Positions 52,815 to 61,716 are shown, counted from the first letter of the stretch. The stretch: 64,000 bases of DNA from Granulicella mallensis (GCF_014203225.1 NZ_JACHIO010000020.1:57557-121556); one strand, 5' to 3'. Translations and numbers: made by a program. The notes: generated from the sequence alone by a model not told the origin.

Positions 52815-53975
52815 CTAGTGCAGGGTGTACGTGACGCCGGTAACGAACTGGTAAGAGTTCTTTTTATTGAACGGCGGGGGGTTATTGAGGAAGTTGTCTG
52901 TGGTCGAGAACGAGGCGCTCAGACGCTTGTAGACCGGCAGTGCCAGCGTCGCGGTCCCATTCGCCGAGTACGCCGTCATGTCGTTCCAGCCCGGCAGGAC
53001 ATCGCCGGTCTCGGTAAAGAGGATGCCGTGCGGAAGGTTGTAGTGGTACGTCTCCGCAAAGGTCGAACCAATGAGATTCACGCTGGGAACGTTGGGAACG
53101 CCAAGCTGCTGAATGAACTGCTGCGTCTCATAGTGCAGATCGACCTTGAGATCAAGCTGCTGCTTGGGTTTCTGGATGGCTGTCCAGCCGACACCACCAC
53201 CGTAGACCTGCTGGAACTGCAGGCCTTGCGAGAAGTTGTGATCGAAAGAGAGATCGGCCAAAGCATAGAAACGTGGGCTGAAGTACTTGTCATGCTCGGC
53301 ATCGGTATGGAAGATGCTCGTCTTGGCGACCGAAGGCGGCGTGGGTGGATCAGTCGGCGGAATCAACGGCGTGGTCAACTTGCCATAGCTCTCCGCAACG
53401 TTAACGGTCGTACGCGTATCCGGCGGAAGATAAGGCACCACGGGGGTCGTCCGAATGAGGTTGACGGCCGCCGTAAACGTGGTCCCGTTGTCTGTAGCGC
53501 GCACCACCGTGGCGCCGCCGGTGACGGTGCCATTCCAGCCTTGCAGGAACTTCGTCTTGCGCGCGATCTGTCTGTCGAAAGAGTCCTTGTCGATCAGGTA
53601 ATTGACATCCTTGGTGGGAACGGTATCGGGCTCATGTCCGGGATTTGTCAGCACGACATTGCCGCCCGCCATATCCACGGTTCCGGTCGGGGCGTCTGCC
53701 TTCGTAACCGGAATGCCTTTGCGAAGCAGGGCAAACTTCTCGCCGGAACGCAGCTCTTTGACCTTGTCGAGGGAGATGGTAAGCTCCCCGGCCATATCGC
53801 TTTTGAAGACAGCATTGCCGCCGGCAACGCGTTCGAGCTTGCCCGTAAGCTGGTCGCCATTGGAAAAGACCAACACATCGGGGGTGGGCTTAGGTGCGGG
53901 GGTCTGGGCCTGGGCCTGGATCAGGCCGGATAAACCGAGGATTGCGGCAGAAAAGAGGACCGGGAATCGACGCAA
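52815..53975 (-). CDS. DUF481 family outer-membrane protein
   Basis: A 386-residue exported protein. Signal peptide residues 1-24 (RRFPVLFSAAILGLSGLIQ, ending AQAQ). Residues about 30-100 carry the small SH3-like domain (VLVFSNGDQLTGKLERVAGG, LTISLDKVKELRS). From about 140 the DUF481 beta-barrel follows (FLQGWNGTVTGGATVVRATD, PRFYALADLSFDHNFSQGLQ, YGGGVGWTAIQ), ending FVTGVTYTLH. TTG 53975 is chosen because AAGGAG lies 9 nt upstream; the longer frame from GTG 53999 would start upstream of that ribosome site. Confidence 0.8.
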   Translation of the reverse strand: MRRFPVLFSAAILGLSGLIQAQAQTPAPKPTPDVLVFSNGDQLTGKLERVAGGNAVFKSDMAGELTISLDKVKELRSGEKFALLRKGIPVTKADAPTGTVDMAGGNVVLTNPGHEPDTVPTKDVNYLIDKDSFDRQIARKTKFLQGWNGTVTGGATVVRATDNGTTFTAAVNLIRTTPVVPYLPPDTRTTVNVAESYGKLTTPLIPPTDPPTPPSVAKTSIFHTDAEHDKYFSPRFYALADLSFDHNFSQGLQFQQVYGGGVGWTAIQKPKQQLDLKVDLHYETQQFIQQLGVPNVPSVNLIGSTFAETYHYNLPHGILFTETGDVLPGWNDMTAYSANGTATLALPVYKRLSASFSTTDNFLNNPPPFNKKNSYQFVTGVTYTLH

Positions 53976-54185
53976 GGGGGTTCGTCTCCTTATAGCCACC
54001 TAGGATAAACGTCGGTCTGCTCTTCTCCAAGTGTCATTGCCGCTACCGCTTGCCGGTCTGTACCCCACCAACTCGACCGTTTTCCCCGCCGTTGCACGCT
54101 AAAAACTGCCATTTCTTCTGAAAAACGATCTCCGAAATTTATCCGGGTTACAGGAACGGGAGAAATGCTCTAACCTGAGAAGGCC

Positions 54186-54632
54186 ATGTATGAAGACTTC
54201 GTAGCAACCGACCGTTGGACTGGAGAACCTCAGCATTGTGTCTGGAAGGGCACCGTCGTCGCCATCGCGACGCGCCATGCTGACGCAACCGACATTCGCT
54301 TCGCCGTGAATGGCCGTCCCCTCTGGGTCGCCATGCCCAACATGGCATGGGTCGAACAGAAGCGCCGCAACGGCAAGGTCATCACCGACTATCTTGCCGC
54401 GCAGATCGCCGGACGCTATCTCAAGCACGCCATTGAGAGTGGCTACGACAACGGCCGCGAGATGTACACCATGACGGTGGACGAGGTCCTGGACCACGCC
54501 GCAGCCGTCGTAAAAGAAGCTGGCCGCACCGACAACCTGCCCAGCCTGCCGGTCATCAACCAGGACACGCACCCGTCCGAACTCGACTTCAAACTCCCTG
54601 GCGAGCCGCGCACCGTGGCCGAGACAATCTAG
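54186..54632 (+). CDS. Hypothetical soluble protein
   Basis: A 148-residue protein without signal or membrane segments. The first half is beta-rich (VWKGTVVAIATRHADATDIR, AVNGRPLWVAMPNMAWVEQK), the second half helical (VITDYLAAQIAGRYLKHAIE, VDEVLDHAAAVVKEAGR). I do not recognise a family; the lone Arg/Lys-rich turn EQKRRNGK may bind an acidic ligand. GAGAAGG lies before ATG 54186. It runs toward the lactonase gene with a 52-bp gap, so co-transcription is possible. Confidence 0.6.
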   Translation: MYEDFVATDRWTGEPQHCVWKGTVVAIATRHADATDIRFAVNGRPLWVAMPNMAWVEQKRRNGKVITDYLAAQIAGRYLKHAIESGYDNGREMYTMTVDEVLDHAAAVVKEAGRTDNLPSLPVINQDTHPSELDFKLPGEPRTVAETI

Positions 54633-54684
54633 CTGTAGCTTCTTCTATTCGCACTGCCATTTCATCGCGGAGGAGCTGCTGCCC

Positions 54685-55848
54685 ATGCTCACCAAATCCA
54701 CACGCCGCCAGTTCCTCGTCGCCTCCGCTGCCCTTCCCTTTGCACTGCGGAGCTTTGCGCAATCGTCAGCCGAACCCCGCTGGGTCCTCCTGGGGACCGG
54801 TGACGGAAAAGGTATCTACCGCGCGCCCTGGAACGCCGCTACCGGCGAACTTGGCGCCATAGAACTCGCGGTTGCAACCGAGCGCCCCACCTTCCTGGCG
54901 ATGCATCCGAAGCGGCCCCTGCTCTATGCCGCGAACGAAGCAGCCAAAGGCGACGGCGGACTCTCCAGCTTTCGCGTCAACGCAGCCCAGGGAAGCCTGG
55001 AACTCGTACAACGGGTAAGCTCCCATGGCAACGGTCCCTGCTACGTGTCGGTAGACCACACGGGCAAGACAGCCTTTGTCGCGAACTACGGCGGCGGAAG
55101 CATGTCGGCCTACACGCTGGGCTCCGCAGGGGAGATGGCCGATGCAGGCGGACTCGACTGCCGCAACAACCCCTCCTGCGGCGTACTCGGCCCCGTGACG
55201 GACCGGCAGGAAGCCGCCCACCTGCATTGCACGACCGTCTCACCCGACAACAAGTTCCTGCTGGTTTGCAATCTCGGGGAAGACGCGATTGAAGTCTTCC
55301 CCATCTCGCCGGGCAAGAAAGCTCCGCTGGGCACGCCGACACGGGTGCAGGCACGCGTCGGCTCCGGACCGCGGCATGTGGCCTTCCACCCGAATGGGAA
55401 ATGGGTCTACTGCGTCCACGAACTCGACGCGACCATCGACCTCTACGACTGGAGCGCGCACAAACATACGGCATCGATGAAGCTGCGCGAAGGCAGCACG
55501 ATCTTCACGCTCACGCCGGGAACCTCTCTCCCCGGCAACTCCGGCTGCGAGATCATCGTCGGCGACGATGGCCGTTTTGTCTACACCTGCTCCCGCGGAG
55601 TGGACGAGATCATCGTCTACCGCGTCGATGCAACCTCAGGCCTGCTGACCGAACAACAGCGGCTGAGCTGCGGTGGCAAGATTCCCCGCATCATCGCGTT
55701 CGACCCGACCCGCAAATGGCTCGTCAGCTGCAACCAGACTGCCCCCGGAAGCGTGACCGTGTTCGCACACGACGCAAAAACCGGACGCCTCAGCGAGACC
55801 CCCAAGACCTTCGCCGCAGACACTCCCATGTTCGTGCAGTGGATATAA
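54685..55848 (+). CDS. Lactonase family (6-phosphogluconolactonase-like) protein, Tat-exported
   Basis: A 387-residue seven-bladed beta-propeller of the YbhE/Pgl type. The N-terminus has a twin-arginine motif (STRRQFLVAS) and a hydrophobic stretch ending SFAQ. Blade markers are MHPKRPLLYAANEA, NGPCYVSVDHTGKTAFVANY, HLHCTTVSPDNKFLLVCNLG, GSGPRHVAFHPNGKWVYCVH and DGRFVYTCSRG. Tat export argues against the cytoplasmic pentose-phosphate role of PgL; a periplasmic sugar-lactone substrate is more likely. GGAGGAG (54669-54675) precedes ATG 54685. A bidirectional terminator follows. Confidence 0.88.
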   Translation: MLTKSTRRQFLVASAALPFALRSFAQSSAEPRWVLLGTGDGKGIYRAPWNAATGELGAIELAVATERPTFLAMHPKRPLLYAANEAAKGDGGLSSFRVNAAQGSLELVQRVSSHGNGPCYVSVDHTGKTAFVANYGGGSMSAYTLGSAGEMADAGGLDCRNNPSCGVLGPVTDRQEAAHLHCTTVSPDNKFLLVCNLGEDAIEVFPISPGKKAPLGTPTRVQARVGSGPRHVAFHPNGKWVYCVHELDATIDLYDWSAHKHTASMKLREGSTIFTLTPGTSLPGNSGCEIIVGDDGRFVYTCSRGVDEIIVYRVDATSGLLTEQQRLSCGGKIPRIIAFDPTRKWLVSCNQTAPGSVTVFAHDAKTGRLSETPKTFAADTPMFVQWI

Positions 55849-55863
55849 ACAAAAAATAGAGCC

Positions 55864-55905
55864 ACACGAGAACGCCCCGCCTGAGCAGGCGGGGCGTTCT
55901 CGTGT
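55864..55905. terminator. Bidirectional terminator
   Basis: A perfect 20-bp stem with a 2-nt loop: ACACGAGAACGCCCCGCCTG (55864-55883) pairs with CAGGCGGGGCGTTCTCGTGT (55886-55905). It sits between the convergent lactonase and alcohol dehydrogenase stops. Confidence 0.8.
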
Positions 55906-55919
55906 GCAATCGAGTTGCT

Positions 55920-56963
55920 CTAGTTCAGCGTCTTGAGGTCGAGCACGAAGCGGTACTTCACATCGCCTTTGACGACGCGATCCCAGACCTCTTCCAGCTT
56001 GTCGAAGCTGGCCATCTCGATGTCCGAGACGATGTTGTGCTTGCTGCAGAAATCCAGCATCTCCTGCGTCTCGGCGATCCCACCGATCATGGAGCCGGTA
56101 AGAGTCTTGCGGCCCAGAATCGAGAACGCCGCGATCTTGATCGGATCTTCCGGCGCACCGACCGTGCAGAGCACGCCGTCGCGCTTGAGCAGGTTGAGAT
56201 AGCTGTTCACATCATGATCCGCGGAGACGCAGTCGATGATGAGATCGAAGCTGCCCGCGTGCTTGGCCGCCCAACCTTCCTCTTTGGTCAGAATGACCTC
56301 ATCCGCACCGAGCTTCTTCGCGTCTTCTACCTTCGAAGCCGAGGTCGTGAACTGTACCGTGTGGGCTCCAAAAGCGTGCGAGAACTTGAGCGCCATGTGG
56401 CCCAGCCCGCCCAGTCCGACAACGCCAACCTTCTTTCCAGGACCGGCGTTCCAGTGCTTCAGCGGCGAGTAGGTGGTGATGCCCGCGCAGAGCAGCGGTG
56501 CAGTCGCGGCGGGATCAAGATTCGCCGGCACCTTGAGGACGAAGCTCTCGTCCGCAACAATGTTGTTGCCGTAGCCGCCAAAGGTCAGGTTGCCCTGCTT
56601 ATCGCGTGAGTTGTAGGTGAAGACCGTTGCCTGGTTGTTGCAGTACTGCTCCTCGCCCGCCTTACAGCTCTCGCAGACGCGACAGGAGTCGACCATGCAG
56701 CCAATGGCCGCAAGATCGCCAACCTTGAACTTCGTCACCTCGGAGCCAATGGCTTTGACGGTGCCGAGTACTTCATGACCGGGAACCATGGGATAGATAG
56801 CATTGCCCCACTCGTTGCGGGCCTGGTGAATATCGGAGTGGCAGATGCCACAGAAATCGACTGTGATATGAACATCTTTGGGGCCAGGGCTACGGTGTTC
56901 GTAGTCGAAAGGCGCAGGAGCAGTAGTAGCGGACTGGGCTGCATAGCCATGAGTCTTAATCAT
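55920..56963 (-). CDS. Zinc-dependent, NADP-type alcohol dehydrogenase (YahK/cinnamyl type)
   Basis: A 347-residue cytoplasmic MDR dehydrogenase. The catalytic zinc site is in CGICHSDIHQ and PGHEVLGTV; the structural zinc loop is CMVDSCRVCESCKAGEEQYC. The cofactor motif is VVGLGGLGHMALKF. The pattern, including GEEQYCNNQATVFTYNSRD, matches the NADPH-preferring YahK/AdhC branch that reduces a range of aldehydes. It is downstream of the TonB-domain protein with a 57-bp gap and ends at the bidirectional terminator. Confidence 0.93.
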   Translation of the reverse strand: MIKTHGYAAQSATTAPAPFDYEHRSPGPKDVHITVDFCGICHSDIHQARNEWGNAIYPMVPGHEVLGTVKAIGSEVTKFKVGDLAAIGCMVDSCRVCESCKAGEEQYCNNQATVFTYNSRDKQGNLTFGGYGNNIVADESFVLKVPANLDPAATAPLLCAGITTYSPLKHWNAGPGKKVGVVGLGGLGHMALKFSHAFGAHTVQFTTSASKVEDAKKLGADEVILTKEEGWAAKHAGSFDLIIDCVSADHDVNSYLNLLKRDGVLCTVGAPEDPIKIAAFSILGRKTLTGSMIGGIAETQEMLDFCSKHNIVSDIEMASFDKLEEVWDRVVKGDVKYRFVLDLKTLN

Positions 56964-57020
56964 TGGGGTAGAGATCTCCTTAGCGATTGGATGTTTGGAA
57001 TGAAATGCAGATTCGAGACG

Positions 57021-58037
57021 TTACCGAAGTGCGTAATTCACTGTAATAGTCGTATCGATTTCAGTTGGAACCCCATCCAGAAGATAAGGCGTATAGGTCC
57101 AGTGCTTGACGGCTTCGAGAGAAGATTGGGAAAGCGATGGATCAGGACTGGCAACAACATCAAGCGAACTAATCGTTCCCTGTTTCGAAATAATAGCGCA
57201 GAGAACTACAGTTCCACTTATATGCTGATCGCGGGCATATTGTGGGTATGAGGGAACAGTTTTACTCAAATTACGCCCTGCAATGACCAAACCCGAAATC
57301 GTCTCAGGCTCTCTGGAAGAGGTCTCGAGCTCAACAGGCGTCTTTACAGGATCGTAAGTTTCAAGAACATCGACATGCCCCGTAATCGCCAACTTCCCGT
57401 ACGAAACACCGTTCTCCAGGGCCACTGAAGTAGTCAGAAAATTCGCCAAACGGTTGCGAACAATCTCAAGACCATAACCATCATCAAAGCGAATACGGAG
57501 CACATTACGATCAGGCTCAGTACAGAACTGTGAATTGACGGGTTTAGCCTGTGACGACTCCTTTTTATCCTTGGCAACGGATGACGTGACGACAAGGCAG
57601 GATAACTTTACTTTGCCAACGGCGTAAGGTTTTTCTTCCACCTTTAAATTCGTAGGCCCACCAAAGTGAGGAATAGGATGGGCCACCTGATCCAGCAGAT
57701 TGTGAACTAAATAAGCCTCGCGGTTTATAGTCGTCGGCTCATTCTTCGCGGATGGAATTGTCTCGTTGAAAGAAGGACTGGTGATAACCAATCGATGACT
57801 CTTTGGAGAGACCCACCATTCTTCTGCCGTACCGCTCTCTTTCTTTTTTCCCTCCAGGTCATAGAGGTCGAAAGACATGCGGAGATGCCATGGATGCTGG
57901 CCTTCTCTATCCAAAGAGGTCGCAGCGACCAACTGATCGAAACGCTGATGTGGATCAGGCGATTGCGCAGAGCTCTGCGCAATCATCCCGGGAAACAGCA
58001 AAGCAAAAATGACACCAGTGAAGCAATGGGCACGCAT
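57021..58037 (-). CDS. Exported protein with C-terminal TonB domain
   Basis: A 338-residue protein. A signal-like N-terminus (CFTGVIFALLFPGMIAQSSA) is followed by a beta-rich domain of unknown function (residues about 30-230; WHLRMSFDLYDLEGKK) and a TonB C-terminal domain (about 255-335: SKTVPSYPQYARDQHISGTV, then DVVASPDPSLSQSSLEAVKH and TITVNYAL). There is no long Pro-rich linker, so it is not a classical energy-transducing TonB. The gene starts 6 bp after apt, suggesting co-transcription in the efp-acyP-apt string. Confidence 0.78.
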   Translation of the reverse strand: MRAHCFTGVIFALLFPGMIAQSSAQSPDPHQRFDQLVAATSLDREGQHPWHLRMSFDLYDLEGKKKESGTAEEWWVSPKSHRLVITSPSFNETIPSAKNEPTTINREAYLVHNLLDQVAHPIPHFGGPTNLKVEEKPYAVGKVKLSCLVVTSSVAKDKKESSQAKPVNSQFCTEPDRNVLRIRFDDGYGLEIVRNRLANFLTTSVALENGVSYGKLAITGHVDVLETYDPVKTPVELETSSREPETISGLVIAGRNLSKTVPSYPQYARDQHISGTVVLCAIISKQGTISSLDVVASPDPSLSQSSLEAVKHWTYTPYLLDGVPTEIDTTITVNYALR

Positions 58038-58043
58038 AGACCT

Positions 58044-58583
58044 CTATTCGTCGTAGTGCATGAGACTAAAGACATCCATATCCGGGAACTTGGCTCTTCC
58101 CTTCAGGAAGTCCAGTTCGATCGCTACTGTCAGACCCACGATCTCGCCGCCAAGCTGCTTGACCAACTGCGTCGTGGCCAGCATCGTGCCGCCGGTAGCC
58201 AGCAGGTCATCGACGATGATGACGCGCTGTCCGGGCTGGATCGCGTCCTTGTGGATCTGCAGCGAGTCCGAGCCGTACTCGAGGTCGTACTTGATGGTCG
58301 CGGTCTCGGCAGGAAGCTTGCCGGGCTTGCGCACGGGCACAAATCCCGCGTTCAGGCGGTAGGCCAGCGCCGGGCCAAAGATGAAACCGCGCGCCTCGAT
58401 ACCGAGAACCAGATCCACATGCTTATCGATGTAGTACTGCGCAAACGCATCGATCAGCTGGGCAAAACCGGTCTGGTCCTTGAGCAGCGTGGTGATGTCG
58501 TAAAAGAGGATGCCGGGCTTGGGAAAATCGGGAACACCACGGACAAGTGCCTTGAGAGGCTCACAATTAATCGGTTGAGACAT
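58044..58583 (-). CDS. apt: Adenine phosphoribosyltransferase
   Basis: A 179-residue cytoplasmic purine-salvage enzyme making AMP from adenine and [22 protein letters not shown] is the N-terminal APT signature, [16 protein letters not shown] the hood/adenine loop, and [16 protein letters not shown] the PRPP-binding motif. The start is ATG 58583, giving the standard length; the open frame continues upstream to 58844, but that part overlaps acyP in another frame. It begins 7 bp after the acyP stop. Confidence 0.96.
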   Translation of the reverse strand: MSQPINCEPLKALVRGVPDFPKPGILFYDITTLLKDQTGFAQLIDAFAQYYIDKHVDLVLGIEARGFIFGPALAYRLNAGFVPVRKPGKLPAETATIKYDLEYGSDSLQIHKDAIQPGQRVIIVDDLLATGGTMLATTQLVKQLGGEIVGLTVAIELDFLKGRAKFPDMDVFSLMHYDE

Positions 58584-58590
58584 GCGGTAT

Positions 58591-58872
58591 TTACCAGGCT
58601 CCTTCAATTTGAAACGCTCCGAGCGACTCAGCTTCGCTCTCGGCCAGTTCGTGTTCGACAATGGCATCGACGCGGCTTCCACGCGAGCCCTTGCGCAGCT
58701 CGACGCGGAGATCTTCAAGAGTCTCCGCATCGCCTGCGGCAACGATTTCAACCTCGCCGGTATCGGTATTGCGTACCCAGCCGCGCAGGCCGAGCTCCGC
58801 GGCTTCGCGGTGTACGAACCAGCGAAAGCCGACGCCCTGTACACGCCCGCGGATAAGAAAGTGGACGACCAT
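58591..58872 (-). CDS. acyP: Acylphosphatase
   Basis: A 93-residue enzyme hydrolysing acyl phosphates such as carbamoyl or 1,3-bisphosphoglyceric type. [20 protein letters not shown] holds the phosphate loop and catalytic Arg ([10 protein letters not shown]). [20 protein letters not shown] holds the catalytic Asn (VRNTDTG). The length is standard. It lies 18 bp after the efp stop and 7 bp before apt. Confidence 0.95.
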   Translation of the reverse strand: MVVHFLIRGRVQGVGFRWFVHREAAELGLRGWVRNTDTGEVEIVAAGDAETLEDLRVELRKGSRGSRVDAIVEHELAESEAESLGAFQIEGAW

Positions 58873-58890
58873 CGGGGATAAGCTCCGAAA

Positions 58891-59451
58891 CTACGCGCGG
58901 CTCATGTAAGCGCCTTCAGCCGTATCGACGCGGATCTTCTCGCCTTCGTTGATGAACGGGGGCACCTGCACCACGAGGCCGGTCTCCGTCTTGGCGGGCT
59001 TCGTCACCGAGCTGGCAGTCGCGGACTTGATGCCGGGCTCCGTCTGAACGACCGTCATCTCCACCGAGGTCGGCAGTTCGATACCCACCGGCTCGCCGTC
59101 ATGGATGCTGACGGAGATCAGCAGGTTCGGCGTGAGGTATTCGACAGCATCGCCGAGCGTCTCGCGCTTCAGGTTGGTCTGCTCGAAGGTCTGCTGGTCC
59201 ATGAAGTAGTAGTCGTCGCCGTCGTTGTAGAGGTACTCCATCTTGATCTCGTCGACGATGACGCGCTCAATGGGGTCGGGCGAACGAAAGCGCTCGACGA
59301 ACATGCCGCCAGTGCGGACGTTACGCAGCTTGGCCTGGATGAAAGCGCGCAGATTTCCCGGGGTGCGGTGCTCTACGGAGAAGACGAGATGAAGCTCGTC
59401 CTTGAACTTGATGATCATGCCGGGGCGCATCTGCGTGGCGGGAATCGCCAT
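58891..59451 (-). CDS. efp: Elongation factor P with an atypical tip residue
   Basis: A 186-residue translation factor that relieves stalling at polyproline. Domain I (1-64), domain II ([20 protein letters not shown]) and domain III ([20 protein letters not shown], ending [11 protein letters not shown]) are all present. In the domain I loop, where Escherichia coli has PGKG with modified Lys34, this protein reads [10 protein letters not shown], so the tip aligns with Asn33 rather than Lys or Arg. The nearest basic residue is Arg35. The classical EpmA or EarP modifications are therefore unlikely (inference). Confidence 0.94.
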   Translation of the reverse strand: MAIPATQMRPGMIIKFKDELHLVFSVEHRTPGNLRAFIQAKLRNVRTGGMFVERFRSPDPIERVIVDEIKMEYLYNDGDDYYFMDQQTFEQTNLKRETLGDAVEYLTPNLLISVSIHDGEPVGIELPTSVEMTVVQTEPGIKSATASSVTKPAKTETGLVVQVPPFINEGEKIRVDTAEGAYMSRA

Positions 59452-59607
59452 AGAAAAACTCCTGAAATACGGTGGATTGGGGGCTTACGTTGATCGCAGC
59501 CCAACCTTTTGATTGTAGCTCAGCGACAGCTGAAGCATTCCCCTGGAGCGGTAGGGACGAAAACATGAAAGCCCCATGGAGGGCATCACGGTTCGAAACA
59601 GGCGACT

Positions 59608-59700
59608 GCTCCAAGCCCCAAAGGGGCGACGCCATACCAGCCCAGGGCGTAGCCCTGGGTTACGAACCAGTAGAACTCCGAGCCCTGAAGGGGCGATCTA
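59608..59700. repeat. CATACCAGCCC-type hairpin repeat
   Basis: GCCCCAAAGGGGC, then CATACCAGCCCAGGG and CCCTGGGTTACGA, then AGCCCTGAAGGGGCG. The same order appears at 63583-63703. It resembles a shortened form of the nested-hairpin elements. No gene lies in 59452-59724. Confidence 0.6.
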
Positions 59701-59724
59701 TCGACGGCGGCACGACCCCGCCCA

Positions 59725-60651
59725 TTAACTGCCCGGGTGAAAGAGCTTATGAAAGAATCGCCCCACCGCATGGAAGATCTCTCCCGCGCCCGGCGGAGAG
59801 GGAGGAGGCACCGTAGAGACAGGCACCGTCTTCACCGGCGGGGCCGCAGGGGCGGCAACTGCGGTCGTCTGCCCCGCGTTATAGGAGAGAGAGTCCGAAA
59901 CCTGCACATGCTCCACTCCCACCGGGGCAGAGTTGGCCGGGGGCGGGGGCGGCGCGAGCCCCTGGCTCACCGCTGTGGGGAAAGGGTTCTGGGCAGCCAC
60001 GGCAGCCGGGGTAGAGCCTCCAGAGGAGGCTGCAGCAACCTCCGTAACGGGCAGCACCGCCTCCGGGCAGCCACAGGCGGAGCTCTCCCGATCCACCACC
60101 TCGCGCAGGCTTCCGTGCTCGAACAGCACATGCTGCCCCGCCGTCAGCCGGTAGCTTTCGCTCGAAAACACATCGGAGATCTGCAGCTCAGGTGCCTTGG
60201 AACCGGCATTCTCCACGCACGTATCGCCATTGCCCGTGACCCGGATGCGGAGATCGAGCTGGCCCTGGGTCACCAGCGTAAACCGCAGATCCGGCGTCAG
60301 AATGACATCCTGCGACTGCGAGGGGGAGTGAATCTCGATCGAACCGCGATCGAGCCCAAACAGCAGCGACTCCCCGGTCCCGCTATGCAGCAGGTGAAAC
60401 TGGCTGGTCGAACAGACCAGCACCTCCCCGCCCCTCTGGAGACTAATCGGTGCCGTGCGGTCGTAGGCCGTAATGGAGGCGTTCGAGACCAGGTTCGCCT
60501 TCTCCCCCCGAACCTCGAGGCCCCCTGTAACGAGAGCATCATGGGTCGCGACCGATCCCATGGTCTGCGGAACCTCTTGGGCCACAGCAGGAAGGCTCAG
60601 CATTGCGACTCCGGCCATGAGGATGAAGCTTTGCTTAGTCAACGGCATCAC
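59725..60651 (-). CDS. Exported FecR-like protein with Pro/Ala-rich tail
   Basis: A 308-residue protein. The signal peptide (MMPLTKQSFILMAGVAMLSL, ending PAVAQ) precedes a beta-rich domain (about 40-190) whose strands (SITAYDRTAPISLQRGGEVL, FGLDRGSIEIHSPSQSQDVI) resemble the FecR fold. A Pro- and Ala-rich linker (about 205-290) ends in a basic, aromatic tail (HAVGRFFHKLFHPG). A CGC pair (SACGCPE) lies near 195. It is 36 bp downstream of the glutaminase gene. The role is unknown; an envelope sensor or scaffold is possible. Confidence 0.65.
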   Translation of the reverse strand: MMPLTKQSFILMAGVAMLSLPAVAQEVPQTMGSVATHDALVTGGLEVRGEKANLVSNASITAYDRTAPISLQRGGEVLVCSTSQFHLLHSGTGESLLFGLDRGSIEIHSPSQSQDVILTPDLRFTLVTQGQLDLRIRVTGNGDTCVENAGSKAPELQISDVFSSESYRLTAGQHVLFEHGSLREVVDRESSACGCPEAVLPVTEVAAASSGGSTPAAVAAQNPFPTAVSQGLAPPPPPANSAPVGVEHVQVSDSLSYNAGQTTAVAAPAAPPVKTVPVSTVPPPSPPGAGEIFHAVGRFFHKLFHPGS

Positions 60652-60687
60652 AAGCAGATTCCCTTCGGGAACGAAAAAAGAAAGGCC

Positions 60688-61269
60688 CTATTGCTTCAGG
60701 AAGTTAGCGATGAGCTGCTTGCCGTGGTCGGTCAGCACGCTCTCCGGATGAAACTGCACCCCTTCGATTGGCAGCGTGCGATGCCGCAGCGCCATGATCA
60801 TCGACTCACCGGCAACGCGCGCCGAGACCTCGAGTTCTTCGGGCAGGGAGTCTTCCGCCACGATCAGCGAGTGGTAGCGCGTGCAGGTCATCGGCTGCGG
60901 AATGCCACGAAACAGGGTGCGGCCATCATGCTCGATGGCGCTGGTCTTGCCGTGCATCAGCTGCGGCGCACGAACGACCTCGCCGCCAAACGCCGCGCCG
61001 ATGGCCTGATGCCCCAGGCAGACGCCGAGCACCGGAATCTGCTGCTTCTTCGGAAGCGTCGCCAGATGCTGGATCAGCGGGATGAGAATTCCGGCATCCT
61101 GCGGCGTGCAGGGGCCGGGCGAGAGCAGAATCCGCTCCGGCTTCATCGCGACAACCTCTTCGGGCGTCAGTTCATCATTGCGGCGCACGACCACCTCGGC
61201 ACCCAGCTCGCCCATGTACTGCACGAGGTTGTAAGTAAAGGAGTCGTAGTTGTCGAGAACGAAGACCAT
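60688..61269 (-). CDS. Anthranilate/aminodeoxychorismate synthase component II (glutamine amidotransferase)
   Basis: A 193-residue class I glutaminase that supplies ammonia for anthranilate (TrpG) or 4-amino-4-deoxychorismate (PabA) synthesis. The triad is Cys in LGVCLGHQAIG with His and Glu in GVQFHPES. DNYDSFTYNLVQYMGELGA is the N-terminal signature and LSPGPCTP the oxyanion strand. No trpE or pabB gene is adjacent, so which subunit it serves, or whether it serves both, cannot be decided. Confidence 0.93.
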   Translation of the reverse strand: MVFVLDNYDSFTYNLVQYMGELGAEVVVRRNDELTPEEVVAMKPERILLSPGPCTPQDAGILIPLIQHLATLPKKQQIPVLGVCLGHQAIGAAFGGEVVRAPQLMHGKTSAIEHDGRTLFRGIPQPMTCTRYHSLIVAEDSLPEELEVSARVAGESMIMALRHRTLPIEGVQFHPESVLTDHGKQLIANFLKQ

Positions 61270-61344
61270 AGTCTTTATGGTAGCGCGAAGCGCATTGCGA
61301 CGACGGCGGGCAACGGGCGAAGGGCCGATGCGCTCTTACTGAGT

Positions 61345-61581
61345 ATGTTTCTAGGCGATCCAAAACGGGCAAAACACTTTGCGGCGATGGTTCTGATCGG
61401 CGACGGCGTCATGGCGATCGTGAACCCAAGGAACGACGCCAGGGCCTGGAAAGCCGGGCCCAAGCTGTGGCACTCCCTGATGGGCGATCTTTCAAGACGC
61501 CCCACGCTGACACGAGTCATCGGCGTGGCCCAGATCATCGGCGGCATCTGCTGGGCGCTGCATCAGGACGAAGCAGATTAG
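61345..61581 (+). CDS. Small conserved-looking hypothetical protein
   Basis: A 78-residue protein with an Ala/Gly-rich hydrophobic stretch near residues 12-24 (AAMVLIGDGVMAIV), a basic middle (DLSRRPTLTRVIG) and a second hydrophobic end (VAQIIGGICWAL). I do not assign a family. The pattern suggests a small membrane-associated protein. No clear ribosome site precedes ATG 61345, so the start is uncertain. It is divergent from the glutaminase gene. Confidence 0.45.
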   Translation: MFLGDPKRAKHFAAMVLIGDGVMAIVNPRNDARAWKAGPKLWHSLMGDLSRRPTLTRVIGVAQIIGGICWALHQDEAD

Positions 61582-61686
61582 CGCGAACATCAGATAGAAC
61601 CGATACGAACCAGTGCAGCGAAGGCTTCTGCTGGCGTGCGGGCTCTTGTCTTTGCCTTTCTGGTTTGTCATTCCCGCAGGGAATCT

Positions 61687-61716
61687 GCTTTTGCTTTTGC
61701 TTTTGCTTTTGCTTTT
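61687..61716. repeat. GCTTTT microsatellite
   Basis: Five exact copies of GCTTTT, followed by the related GTTCTT GCTTTT. It directly abuts the left end of repeat copy A4. Confidence 0.85.

Noticed and set aside
58584..58844. N-terminal extension of apt
   Set aside because: It overlaps acyP in another frame, and apt has standard length from ATG 58583.
59737..61581. 614-codon plus-strand frame
   Set aside because: It is antisense to the FecR-like and glutaminase genes for most of its length; only the last 78 codons look like a real gene.
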